This document shows, piece by piece, positions 20,379 to 31,020 of a DNA stretch of 64,000 bases (within the stretch, counting starts at the first letter, position 1; the number at the start of each line of letters is the position of its first letter). A program made the position numbers and the translations under genes. The notes under the pieces were generated by a model. It did not search any database. It was not told where the DNA came from and worked only from the letters and a program-made list of their open reading frames with translations. The stretch comes from Benincasa hispida (lineage: Eukaryota; Streptophyta; Magnoliopsida; Cucurbitales; Cucurbitaceae), in NCBI RefSeq assembly GCF_009727055.1, contig NC_052350.1, forward strand, positions 19,003,789-19,067,788. The letters run 5' to 3'.

Positions 20379-20546
20379 TGAGAACACATTATTGTATTTT
20401 CTATATTTTAATAAAATAATGAATAAATACAATGAGTAAATATACAAAAGAGAATATCTAAGAATAGACACAAAATCCTAACCAACAACTCACCAAATAT
20501 ACTAAAAAATTACATAAATTTACACAAATACGTGAACCTAGTAACA
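20379..20546 (-). repeat. Copia-A LTR (168 bp)
   Basis: On the minus strand it runs TGTTACTAGG...TGTGTTCTCA, ending right at the primer site. It is inserted in the gag of Copia-B', whose coding stops at ISEM. The bases TTTCA (20547-20551) would be the target duplication; its partner is outside the window or lost. Confidence 0.7.
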
Positions 20547-21307
20547 TTTCAGATATAGTTTCATTTGCATCCATTTTAAACAATTCATAATTATGAACTA
20601 ACATACTAATCTTTGACTCTTTAACTTGATTAATTCCTTCATGAGTTACTTCAAGCATATCCCAAATTTCTTTAGCAGAATTACATTCAGAGACTCGATT
20701 AAACTCATCAGGACATAAAGCACAAAACAGACAGTTCATGGCTTTAGCATTAATAGAAAACTTCTTTTTATCTTCATCATTAAACTCTTTTTCTTCCTTA
20801 GGAATATCTTTATTATCAACTATCTTAGTAGGAATTAAAGGACCATTAAAAACAATTTCCCATTAGATTATAGTCAATAGAAATCAAATAAATTCTCAGC
20901 CTAGTTTTCCACCATGCATAATTATTTCCATCAAACAAAGGTGGCCTAGTGGTAGATTGACCAATAGTTACCATAAGCCGAACAATTAAGTTTTTCGCAA
21001 GAGGAAGAGAATATAATTTTTTTTAAAAAAGATTTTTGTAAAGAGAAATACTTTTCCAAAATTTAGATTTTAATAAAAAATATTTCAAAGATTAAGAAGT
21101 AGAGAAAAAAATAAGGTTTTAATAACCAATTTTCAAGACAAAAAATTTCTAATGAAAACAGCTTTTAAAACTCAATTTTTCAAACTTTTACAAAAATTAG
21201 AAAAATTCCAGATTTAATAAGATTAAAGAAAACAGAATGTAAAATCAAGAAAAAAATACAAAACCTTTTTGAAATAAGAAAACCGAGTTAATTGCTCTGA
21301 TAGCAAT
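20547..21307 (-). pseudogene. Copia-B' primer site and gag, truncated
   Basis: Directly after the LTR end at 21308 the minus strand carries ATTGCTATCAGAGC, a primer site with one change. Gag begins near 20970 (RPPLFDGNNYA, WWKTRLRIYL) and, after a frameshift, continues in the open part from 20739: FCALCPDEFNRVSECN, SAKEIWDMLEVTHEG and KESKISMLVHNYELFKM. These are Sirevirus-type gag motifs. Coding is cut by Copia-A. Its position beyond the LTR, rather than between the LTRs, shows that a second internal region once followed the same LTR. Confidence 0.78.
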
Positions 21308-22764
21308 TGTAGGATCTAAAGACAACACTACAGGAGAGTGAAAGGGTTGACTACTAATTTTTTTTTTTTTAAAATAATTTTATCTTTCAAACAATGCTCA
21401 ATAAGGTTAACCCACTAATTTGATTAAAGAAAATTTATGCAAGACAAAACTTAAATCATGCAAGCTATGATAACTTCAAATTTAAAGACAATTTAATCAA
21501 GGATAAATTTAAATAACACACTAAAAATTAAATCATGCAATTTGGAAAGATTAAAAAATAACTAAGACAAACAAAAAATTTGAAAACAAGAAATAAAAGA
21601 GAGAGGAAGAGAAAACACCGGGAATTATAGTGGTTCGATAAATTGCCTACTCCACTCTCCAAGACTCCTTCTTGGGTATTTCACTAAGTGATCCTCTTAG
21701 AGGTGAGGACCAAACCGACACCCGACCCTCTTTTTCCTAGGTTAAAGAGAAACCCAAGATCAAGATTAAACCAATTTCTTTTTCTCAAAACCCAAGGTGT
21801 ACCCACACCTTAATACAATTCCAAAAAATTAAAAGAAAACCTCACAATATTACCTCTTGAAGGCTAAATACACAAGTTGAGCACTTAGAAAAAAAAACTC
21901 AAAAAAATAACTCTAGGCCAATTTAGGAGCAAGGAGGACAAGAATTTAAGAGTAGAGAGAATTGATAGCTTAAGACTTTGATAGCTTTTGGTGTGTCCAT
22001 GAAGAGTAAAATCAAGTCGAATTTATAGATGAAGAGGATAAATTTTGGCAATTGGATATGATTGCAAATGAAGGGTGGAGATTGAATAAAAATAGAAAAG
22101 GAAAGGTTTTGAAAAGGAATTTTGAAAGATTGGAATTATTGAGATTTGGAGAATAAAATGGATTTGAAGGATGAAAATTTAGGAACGAAATCAAATTTGA
22201 AAATGCTGAAATTTGATGAGAATTTGGAGAAAATTGGATCAGGAAATTAAAGAAAAATAAGAAAATCAAAATGAAAATAAAAAATAGCCGGATGATATGA
22301 GCACCACGCACACAGGGGAGGAGATTGAGAATCATGCACCGCATTCTGTGAAGAAACTACAAGCGCGTGCGCTGCACGCGCGTGCTGTGCGTGAAGCTGG
22401 GTGACCGCCACTTGTCATTATCTCATTCGTCCATGGTCGCCACGTCACTATCACATCATGTGCCATGTCATCGCCATGTCAGCAAAAAGTGACCAGTTGG
22501 AGCGTCACGTCATCTATATTGACCGTTTGTGTGCCACGCCAGCAAGGTGCCACGTGTCACTGCCACGTTGGATTTCCTCTCCAATCTTATTTTGCTTATA
22601 ACTTTCTCGTTTGAACTCCAATTTGAGCGATTTAAATTGCGTTGGAATCGTATTTCTGAGCTCTACAAGATAGTAACTCTAAAACACTGAAAATTTTAGT
22701 ACAAAAAAAATCTGATTTTGTTATCATCAAAATACTTGGTTTGATTGAAGTCTTAAAGCTAACA
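21308..22764 (-). repeat. Copia-B LTR shared by two internal regions
   Basis: 1457 bp, minus-strand start TGTTAGCTTTAAG, end ...GATCCTACA. It is very similar to 29194-30683. A promoter-like part (22390-22570) has many CCACGTCA/CCATGTCA-type strings, and a GC-rich hairpin (arms GCGCGTGC 22363-22370 and 22374-22381, loop GCT). It is preceded by purine tracts and followed by a primer site. Confidence 0.88.
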
Positions 22765-22940
22765 ATCTCCCCTTTTTTATGATGACAAACCACCATAATA
22801 CCAAAAATACTTCTCCCCCTTTTGTTATCAACAAAAATATATACAAGTTTTTTTTCTCCCCGTTAATCATATAAATAATGCTCCCCTTCAATAAATTATA
22901 ACACATAAATTCATAGAAATATGAATAATGCTCCCCCTAT
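22762..22940 (-). other. repeated internal polypurine tracts
   Basis: Five minus-strand G-rich tracts of the type AAAGGGGGAGAA or GGGGAGC at about 22763-22775, 22811-22823, 22853-22862, 22880-22889 and 22931-22940, the first abutting the LTR. Multiple purine tracts before the 3' LTR are a known Sirevirus trait. Confidence 0.75.
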
Positions 22941-22979
22941 CAAACATAATTAGACAATTCTAATAATACCAAGTGTAAG

Positions 22980-23494
22980 TCTATTTTTACAAAAGGCTTC
23001 TTCATTTAATGCCTTTGTAAGAATTGCTACCTGGTTCTCAGTATTAAATTAATGACAATATTCTTATTTTGCACATGCTCTCGAAGAAAATGATGTCTAA
23101 TATCTATATGCTTTGTTCTAGAATGTTGAATGAGAATTTTAGTTAAATTAATTAAACTAGTATTATCACAAAAGATTGGTACTTGTTCAAAATTTAAACT
23201 AAAATCATGCAACGTTTGTTTCATCCATAAAACTTGAGAACAACAACTAGCACCAACAATATATTCAGTCTCAGTGGTAGATAATGCAACAGAATTTTGT
23301 TTTTTACAATACCAAGATACTAAAGAACTACCTAGAAAATGACATGTTCCACTAGTACTTTTTCTATCAGTTAGACTACCAGCAAAATCAGCATCAGAAT
23401 ATGCAATCAAATCTAAAGATGCATTTTTAGGATACCATAAGCCTAAATCAACGGTAGCAAACAAATATTTAAAAATTCTTTTTACAGCATGCAA
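22980..23494 (-). pseudogene. Copia-B RNase H
   Basis: The open part 23494-23027 covers a copia RNase H: MHAVKRIFKYLFATVDLGLW, the catalytic context YSDADFAGSLTDRKSTSGTC, ALSTTETEYIVGASCCSQ, IFCDNTSLINLTKI and HIDIRHHFLREHV. It stays open to IVINL, and then a frame change leads to the C-terminal coding VAILTKALNEEAF, which ends near 22980. It removes template RNA in reverse transcription. It is the best-preserved coding part of Copia-B. Confidence 0.85.
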
Positions 23495-24420
23495 GTGCGA
23501 TTCTTTAGGACATGATTAAAATCTAGCATACATTCATACACTAAACATAATATCAGGTCTACTCGCAGTTAAGTAAAGCAAGGATCCGATCATACCTCTA
23601 TAAGATTTAATATCTACGTTTTTACCTTTTTCATCCTTATCAAGCTTTTAATTTGAAGCCCAAGGAAGAATTTAAGTTCTCCCATCATGCTCATTTCAAA
23701 CTCACTATGCATACACTTAGAAAATTCTTCACAAAGAGAAGAGTTAGTAGCACCAAATATAATATCATCAACATAGATTTACACTAATAAAATATCATTA
23801 TCTTTAATTTTGATAAAAAGAGTAGTATCAATAAGTCCCATTTTAAAACCATTTTCTAGCAAAAATTTACTCAAACGGTCATACCAAGCTCTAGGAGCTT
23901 GTTTAAGACCATAACGTGTTTTATTTAATTTAAAAACATAATTTGGATATCAAAGCTTTCAAAACCAGGAGGTTATTCAATATACACTTCCTCCATTATG
24001 AAACCATTTAAAAAAGCACTTTTTACATCCATTTGAAATAAAGTAAAATTCTTATGAGATGCAAATGCAAGTAGCATGCGAATAGATTCTAATCTAGCAA
24101 CAGGAGAAAATGTTTCCTCATAATCTATTCCTTCTTCTTGACTATAGCCTTGAACAACTAGTCTAGCTTTATTTCTAACAATATTACCAGATTCATTCAT
24201 TTTATTTCTAAATATCCATTTAATACCTATAACAAGATGATCACTAGGACGCAGGACTAGTTCCCACACATTATTTCTTTCAAATTGATTTAATTCTTCT
24301 TGCATAGCAATTAACCACAACTCATCAGATTGATCATCTTTAAAAGACTTTGGTTCAATTTGAGACACGAAAGCAACATTATTGAAAGCATTTAAAGAAG
24401 AGCGAGTTCTTACCCCTTGA
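23495..24420 (-). pseudogene. Copia-B reverse transcriptase
   Basis: The open part 24368-23973 starts at the copia RT N-terminus ([20 protein letters not shown]) and includes [37 protein letters not shown] and [18 protein letters not shown]. The catalytic YVDDII is readable at about 23787-23764, but a TAA lies two codons before it. The stretch between (23972-23500) has several stops and shifts. The enzyme would copy the RNA into DNA; here it cannot be made. Confidence 0.85.
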
Positions 24421-25030
24421 GATACATCACCTATTATTAACTCCTGAGGATGGTGAGTGGAGAATCTCCAATCTGAGGGAGTGATTTTTCTGGCTCTTTC
24501 TGAGATTCATTTGATACTGCTTCCCTATATTTAATACTAAGATCTTCAACAGGTATTTCTAATTCATCACTAGCAGAAACTTTATTAGTGTCAACATGTG
24601 TTTCATCAAAAACAACATTCATTGACTCTTCAAGTACATGAGTTCTTTTATTAAAAACTCTATATGCTTTATTACATGTAGAATATCCTAAGAATATGCC
24701 AATGTCTGTTTTTGACTCAATCTTTCCAAGTTTCCCTTTGTCTTTCAAAATAAAACATTTGCAACCAAAGACTTTGAAATAGCTAATATTTGGAGTTTTA
24801 TTATTAAAAAGCTCATAAGGAGTTTTATCTAAAACAGGTCATATTAAAACCGATTTCAATTATATAAGATGCAGTATTAACAGCTTCAGCCCAAAAAAAT
24901 TTTTGGATAATCATATTCATTAAGCATCGAGGTAGCCTTAATTTCTTGTAAAGTATTGGATTTTTCTTTTTCTTACAAACAATGAAACTTTTTGTTGAGG
25001 TTTTGTGTATATTGGAGATGATCAAAAAGA
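24421..25030 (-). pseudogene. Copia-B integrase C-terminal part
   Basis: The open part 25025-24825 includes IQKFFWAEAVNTASYIIEIG, the end of the copia integrase core. The next piece (24748-24437) starts with KDKGKLGKIESKTDIGIFLG and YSTCNKAYRVFNKRTHVLEE, the conserved C-terminal GKF-type region. The catalytic glutamate region just upstream (25020-24950) is badly scrambled. Sequence quality, judged by match to the family pattern, falls abruptly beyond about 25030. Confidence 0.8.
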
Positions 25031-28000
25031 TATAAATAGAAGAAAATCTCGTTCCCCACTATCTTTCTCACAAACTAATTTTCCCTTAAAAGAAGCGATT
25101 AATTTCGACTAAAAATCATGACCTCTAACAAGTGGGTATCTAATGTTTACCTATTTACAGATTTATGTGATTTTTGTTGTAAAATATGATTTTTGTTTAA
25201 TATGTAAAATGATCAATTTGCAGATACTACATAGACGAGTCGTTGACTCACCTAACTAAAACGCATTCTTCTGAGAGTTTGCCATAGTGGGATACAGCAT
25301 ATCTCCTCCCCTATTCGCACATATAGACGAAGAATTGGAGTCCACTCATTCAATATAGGCAGTGTCTTAGCGCTAAATCTAATGTTGTTGATTCCCGTCA
25401 ATTATCAAAATATCTTGGGAACCAATCTAAATAAGATTCAATAGTAATAACACAATCTTCTATTTCCTGACTGGGATACAATCGCTAAGAACTTTTTTCA
25501 CCTAATAACATGCATGTATTTTGTTTGATTGCTCATTGTTTTCAAATGCATAGACATTTAATCATATATCTATTCACTACTATATCCTTCTAATCACAAT
25601 ACAATTATATGGAGAGCCAGCTCAACGACAACTCTAACATGGACATCATGTAACATAATCCAAAAATACCATTACAACTAGAAATAAATGCATCAAGTAT
25701 CAGTTCTCATTTTTATGTCTCTACCCCATAAAGATAATTCAAAAGTAACACGTGTGTAATCACTCTTAAGTAATATCGTCTTCCAAAAATAATTTTATTT
25801 TGTCGCAAAAACTAATATTAGCACCCTTCATCTTTATTGACCTATAAACCCTCATTTAATAGTGACAGAGGTAACTAAAAACGTAAACGTCTAACACTAT
25901 TACCAACTCTATTCTAGCTCAATTGTTCTAGGTCACTAAGTTGATAAGTTAATTGATATCTTATCCGAGTAATTGTCAGCAAGTAATTCAATAACCTATT
26001 TAGATCAATGCAACATGTCCCACGTTTCCTGGAAATAGCCCAGCACATGCTTCGGAGTTTTATAGAATAGATCCTCAAACATACCTGAGTACGAGGAATT
26101 GAGGATTTTCCATCAAGACATATAGAAAATCTGCTATACACGACATTAGATACCAATCACAAATATATATTTTATAGTTTGTGGTCCCTAATATCAGACT
26201 GAACATTCGTATGAAAAGTGATATGATGAGAATCCAATCTCTTTTTCATTCATTACACGATACTATAAAAAAAGTCGCATTGATCTAATCGCTTACACTA
26301 TTGAGAACAGGAGTGTAGACATTCCTACTTAATAGTGAAATAATACAATTGAGAAGTTTTAATTAATATGCTCCATGACAGTACATGACAGACAAATAGG
26401 AAAACACATGATAATATTGTGAAAAACTAGAGATATTATATTATATTGGGTATAATTTTTCTTTTGAGCTTATGTACGCGATTTAGGTGTTAATAAGAGA
26501 TGTCGAACATTCCCGAGCTGTTGATCAAAATAAATGGCGTATGAAACATTCTTGCTTCATTCACCATCATCATCGATTTTGTATATCTTCTAGTTTATTA
26601 CTGTATAACATTTTCCCATTGTAAAACTTTAAAAGGATAGCTGAAAATATCTTCATTTTTAAATTTCCTAGATAATTTATACCTCTTCTTTTACAGCATC
26701 AAATTTGATTTAGATAATCCTAGATGCTTATTCCTAATGTCTCCATTTTTCTCAATTTATGATTATCTATGCTCAATTAATAGTTATTATTTTAAAGAGC
26801 GTAATTTAGCATTTTCTCTTCCTAAAAGACCATTATATTTGGCAAACCTAATTTTCAAATTTATTTTTAAACTTCATTATATGCATTCAATTGAGCTCAA
26901 CTAACAAGTAAGGGTGTTTCAGGAACTTACCTCAAAATCGTCGTCATCGTCGTCTCACACATTAGACTCAATAACAGACAGTTAACAAGTATCCAAAATA
27001 TTAGAATTATCTACTTCATCTGTTCCTTATCGACTCTCTCTCATATACATAATATCTCGTCACTATTTTCATTAAGCAACTGATAAATACCTCCGTCGAC
27101 AAAGTGAAGACGATTATACACTCCTCTATCCTGTGCACATTCCTCTTGCTACGATTTTTTCCTCTTTTAGATGGTTGATTTTCTATATAATATGAGCGAC
27201 AAGTCCAACGCCACTTTCTTTAATCTCCAGTTGTAACTGGGGTCTATTTCCATTACATGAGGACATATTGCAATCACAACCACGAGGTAAAGTAGTAACC
27301 ATTATCTTTCTCTTGGTGTATCCATGAGTAGAAGAGTTTGGTTTTCTATCTACGCTCTTCTGGTTATGGTACGCTCTTATGTCGCCTACTTGGGAGAGTA
27401 TGGGGAGTGAAATATGTCCTTGCGTTGAGGAGTTCATAGATTATTTCTAAATGAGGCTTAGGTTTTTTGAACAATATCATTATGATAAAAAGATTTCACT
27501 TACTCTCGAACTTTTAATTTTGGCGCACTCAATAATTAGAAACAGATTTTTTCAGCTTCTCTATAAGGTTGACGAGAGAGTCTCCTTATCCTTGAACAAT
27601 TTGAAGTGTGTCTTATACACAAGTAACTTTTTTTTCATATAATGCTATGTGTTGTGCATAATTGTGCTTCAATTAATTAGAACTAAATCTCTTACTTTTT
27701 CCATATTTAGATATAGGCTCTTAATCATATGCGATAATACACTTAAAATCTCATATTTAGAAGAATTATCATTGAGAACTCTCTTATTCTAATGTGATAA
27801 TTATTTATGGTGGATAATAAGAAGTGTAATATTAATTTACGCATTATACTTTTGTTGCTGATTGCCATCCCCACTCTCAAAACATTAATTAATTTAAGCC
27901 TCTTTTTTACTCGACTTCTGATTCATTTAAGAGACAAATATGATCTCATTATTTAGAATACAGTAAATTTCAATTCTTCTACTATTATCCATTCTGTCTC

Positions 28001-28740
28001 AGTATAGTTTGAGTTATAGACCAGATAATTATTTTCCTGTAATATCTATTCCAAAGCATTAAACAAATATTCGTGAAAAACATAACTACTTCTAAGTATC
28101 ACAATACTCACTCAAATATATCAGCATAATTGCTGTATTTTCATTTTCGCTACAATTAGTCTGAAATATTTATTCTCAAATACATATCCAATTTTTGTAA
28201 TTATTCGCTTTTAATGACTATAATAGCTGACATATAACAAGATTTAGGCTAAATGCTTCCATAATTGAATACTTCATTTTGAACTTGAGTATAGTTTATC
28301 CTTGTATAATTATATGAGAATCTTTATTTCTAAATAGTCAAATTAAATTAATCCATTCCACATTATTTACTACTCTTTATGAGCAGAAATTAAATCCACT
28401 ACGACATCTAGAATGAAAACCCGTGAATAGTCAGTGAGATCTCTCAACACATTAGTAGCGATTATACAATATCATATCAGAGTCACGCTATCAATGGTGC
28501 TATTTAGACATTAAGAACTTCTTTTTATCTTCCCATCATTAAAACCTCTTTACTTTATACTATTCCACTCTTGGGGCAATATAAGTCTGAATAACCAATT
28601 TTCACTAACTTAGTGGCGCTATTACACATAAAGGACCATTAAACAATATATAACTCACATGAGGATTCAAACTATAGTCAAACTCAGGATTTAATTCATA
28701 CACTAATTAGTTGTATCTCTCATCCTTCACAAAGTTTCCC
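25031..28740 (-). other. decayed 3.7-kb interior of Copia-B, no recognisable gene
   Basis: This stretch lies where gag, protease and the first half of integrase should be, and its length fits. I see no intact motif and only short chance open frames. At its right end it aligns patchily with the gag of Copia-B' (20740-20900): short identical runs such as TTTAATGGTCCTTTA and GAAGATAAAAAGAAGTT (minus sense) alternate with unalignable parts, while both LTRs remain very similar. Either extreme decay or poor sequence consensus could explain it. Confidence 0.55.
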
Positions 28741-29193
28741 CATGGCATAATTATTTCCATCAAACAAAGGTGGCCTAGTGGTAGATTGGACCTTCACCAT
28801 ACCCATTTATTCCAAATAGTTGCCATAAGCTCCGAACAATTAAGTTTTTCGCAAAGAGGAAAAGAAGAAGTATATTAGGTCTATTGTATTATAAAAAGAA
28901 TTTTTGTAATGAGAAATACTTTTTCCCAAATTTAGATTTTAAATCAAAAGATTTCAAAAGATTAGAAGTTAGAGAAAAACAAAATGATATTAAATGGTTT
29001 TAATAACCAATTTTCAAGACCAAAAAATAAAATAATGAAAACAGCTTTTTAAAACTCAAATTTCAAACTTTTTGTAAAATTAGAAAAAATTCCAGATTTA
29101 AATAAGATTAAAAAAACAAAGAATGTAAAATCAAGAAAAAAATTCAAAACCTTTTTGAAATAAGAAACGAGCTACCCTTGCTCTGATACCAAT
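28741..29193 (-). pseudogene. Copia-B primer site, leader and gag start
   Basis: The minus strand carries ATTGGTATCAGAGC (29193-29180), a textbook initiator-methionine tRNA primer site, directly after the LTR. The leader matches 21307-20990. The gag start follows near 28840: the nucleotide string for TTRPPLFDGNNYA is present but the frame is broken, and the match fades at about 28740. Confidence 0.75.
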
Positions 29194-30683
29194 TATAGGA
29201 TCTAAAGACAATACTAGAGGAGAAGTGAATAGGGTTGACTACCATATTTTTTTTTTTTTAAAAAAAAATAATTATCTTCAAACAATGCTCATAAAGTTAA
29301 CCCACTAAATTTGATTACAAGAAAATTTATGCAAGACAAAACTTAAATCATGCAAGCTATGATAACTTCAAATTTAAAGACAATTTAATCAATGATAAAT
29401 TTAAATAACAAAGCAACTAAAAATTAAATCATGCAATTTGGAAAGATTAAAAAATAACTAAGACAAGCAAAAAATTTGAAAACAAGAAATAAAAGAGAGG
29501 AAGAGAAAACACCGGGAATTATAGTGGTTCGGTAAATTGCCTACTCCACTCTCCAGGACTCCTTCTTAAGTATTTCACTAAGTGATCCTCTTGGAGGTGA
29601 GGACCAAATCGACATACGACCCTCTTTTTCCTGGGCTAAAGAGAAACCCAAGATCAAGATCAAACCAATTTCTTTTTCTCACAACCCAAGGTGTACCCAC
29701 ACCTTAATACAATTCCCAAAAATTAAAAGAAAACCTCACAATATTACCTCTTGAAGGCTAAATACACAAGTTGAGTACTCAGAAAAAAAAAACTTACAAA
29801 AATAACTCTAGGCCAATTTAGGAGCAAGGAGGGCAAGAATTTAAGAGTAGAGAGAATTGAGAGCTTAAGACTTGATAGTTTTTGGCCATGAAGAGTAAAA
29901 TCAAGTCAAATTTATAGGCGAGGAGAATAAATTTTGGCCATTGGATATGATTGCAAATGAAGGGTGGAGATTGAATAAAAATAGAAAAGGAAAGGTTTTG
30001 AAAGATTGAAATTATTGAGATTTGGAGAATAAAATGGATTTGAAAAGGAATTTTGAAAGATTGGAATTATTGAGATTTGGAGAATAAAAAGGATTTGAAG
30101 GATGAAAATTTAGGAACGAAATCAAATTTGAAAATGCTGAAATTTGATGAGAATTTGGAGAAAATTGGATCAGGAAATTAAAGGAAAATAAGAAAATAAA
30201 AATGAAAATAAAAAATAGCCGGATGATATGAGCGCCACGCGCACAGGGGAGGAGATTGAGTGTCACGCGCCGCATTCTGTGAAGAAATTGCAAGCACGTG
30301 CGGCGCATGCGCGCGTCCGTGTGTGAAGCTGGGCGACCGCCACTTGTCATTATTTCATTCGTCTACAGTCGCCACGTCAGCAAAAAGTGACCGGTTGGAG
30401 CATCACATCATCCACTACGTCAGCTACCACGTCATCAATATTGACCATTTTGTGCCACGTCAGCAAGGTGCCATATGTCACTGCCACGTTTGATTTCCTC
30501 TCCAATTTCTTTTTGCTTATAACTTTCTCGTTTGAACTCCGATCTGAGCGATTCAAATTGCGTTGGAATCGTCTTTCCGAGCTCTACAAGATAGTGACTC
30601 TTAAACACTGAAAATGTTAGTACAAAAAATCTGAGTTTGTTATCATCAAAATACTTGGTTTGATTGAAGCCCTAAAGCTAACA
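29194..30683 (-). repeat. Copia-B 5' LTR
   Basis: 1490 bp, minus-strand start TGTTAGCTTTAGG (30683) and end ...GATCCTATA (29194). It is nearly the same as 21308-22764 apart from small indels and a short local duplication near 30000-30090. Its right edge cuts into a Harbinger transposase. Confidence 0.88.
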
Positions 30684-30719
30684 GTCTGTTCTCCAACTGG
30701 TGAGTTCATATTTGTGTTG

Positions 30720-31020
30720 CAGGGTGGGAAGGGTTTGCAGCCGATTCTAGAATGTTTAGGGATGCAATTTCTCGACCACACAGGTTGAAGGTTTCCAAGG
30801 GTATAGACTTTTGTAATTGCACTATTTGGATTCAAGAGCAAATAGGTTGCCAACTAATTTTGTGTATTCCATGCCTAGGTTATTATTACCTATGTGATGT
30901 TGGATATCTCAATGTCGGGGGATTCTTGGCACCATATAGGGGAGAGCAGTACCATCTTTTAGAATGACATGGTACTGGAAATGGTCCGACTAATCCATAG
31001 GAACTTTTCAACATGAGACA
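30720..31020 (+). pseudogene. Harbinger transposase (DDE_Tnp_4 / HARBI1-like), 5' piece
   Basis: The open part from 30752 reads FRDAISRPHRLKVSKG and then YYYLCDVGYLNVGGFLAPY and RGEQYHLLE. In the family, the D of the Y.L.D.GY motif is the second catalytic acid and the GFLAPYRG..YHL block follows it. The start of the domain is missing: the coding is frameshifted before 30752 and the element is cut at 30683. A short in-frame TGA follows HLLE, after which family-like coding (NMRH) runs up to the LTR insertion at 31021. Confidence 0.8.

Larger units (their letters stand above)
5058..20546 (-). mobile_element. Copia-A: short-LTR Ty1/copia element, heavily nested
   Basis: On the minus strand the element begins with a 168-bp LTR (20546-20379), then a primer site and leader (20378-19931), gag (18164-17656, 15662-15540 and 6535 on), protease, GAG-pre-integrase and integrase (to 5058). 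Four later insertions split it: a solo LTR (18170-19925), a solo LTR (15663-17655), the full Copia-C1 element (6536-15539) and an LTR at 3253-5057. RT and RNase H must lie left of the window or are lost. Copia-A itself sits in the gag of a Sirevirus-like element, whose coding resumes at 20547. Several stops and frameshifts are present. Confidence 0.8.
20547..30683 (-). mobile_element. Copia-B: Sirevirus-like element in a tandem LTR arrangement
   Basis: Minus-strand order: LTR (30683-29194), primer site and gag start (29193-28741), decayed internal DNA (28740-25031), integrase, RT, RNase H, repeated purine tracts (22940-22762), LTR (22764-21308), then a second primer site and gag (21307-20547). 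The Sirevirus call rests on the gag wording, the AAGGGGGAG purine tracts in several copies and the LTR sequence around GTGG.GTAGG..; it is an inference. No frame is intact. Confidence 0.8.

Noticed and set aside
22012..22344. Hydrophobic open frame in the Copia-B LTR, with a related one at 30012-30350
   Set aside because: Both lie inside LTRs in T-rich sense sequence, lack domain motifs, and their similarity follows from the LTRs being copies of each other.
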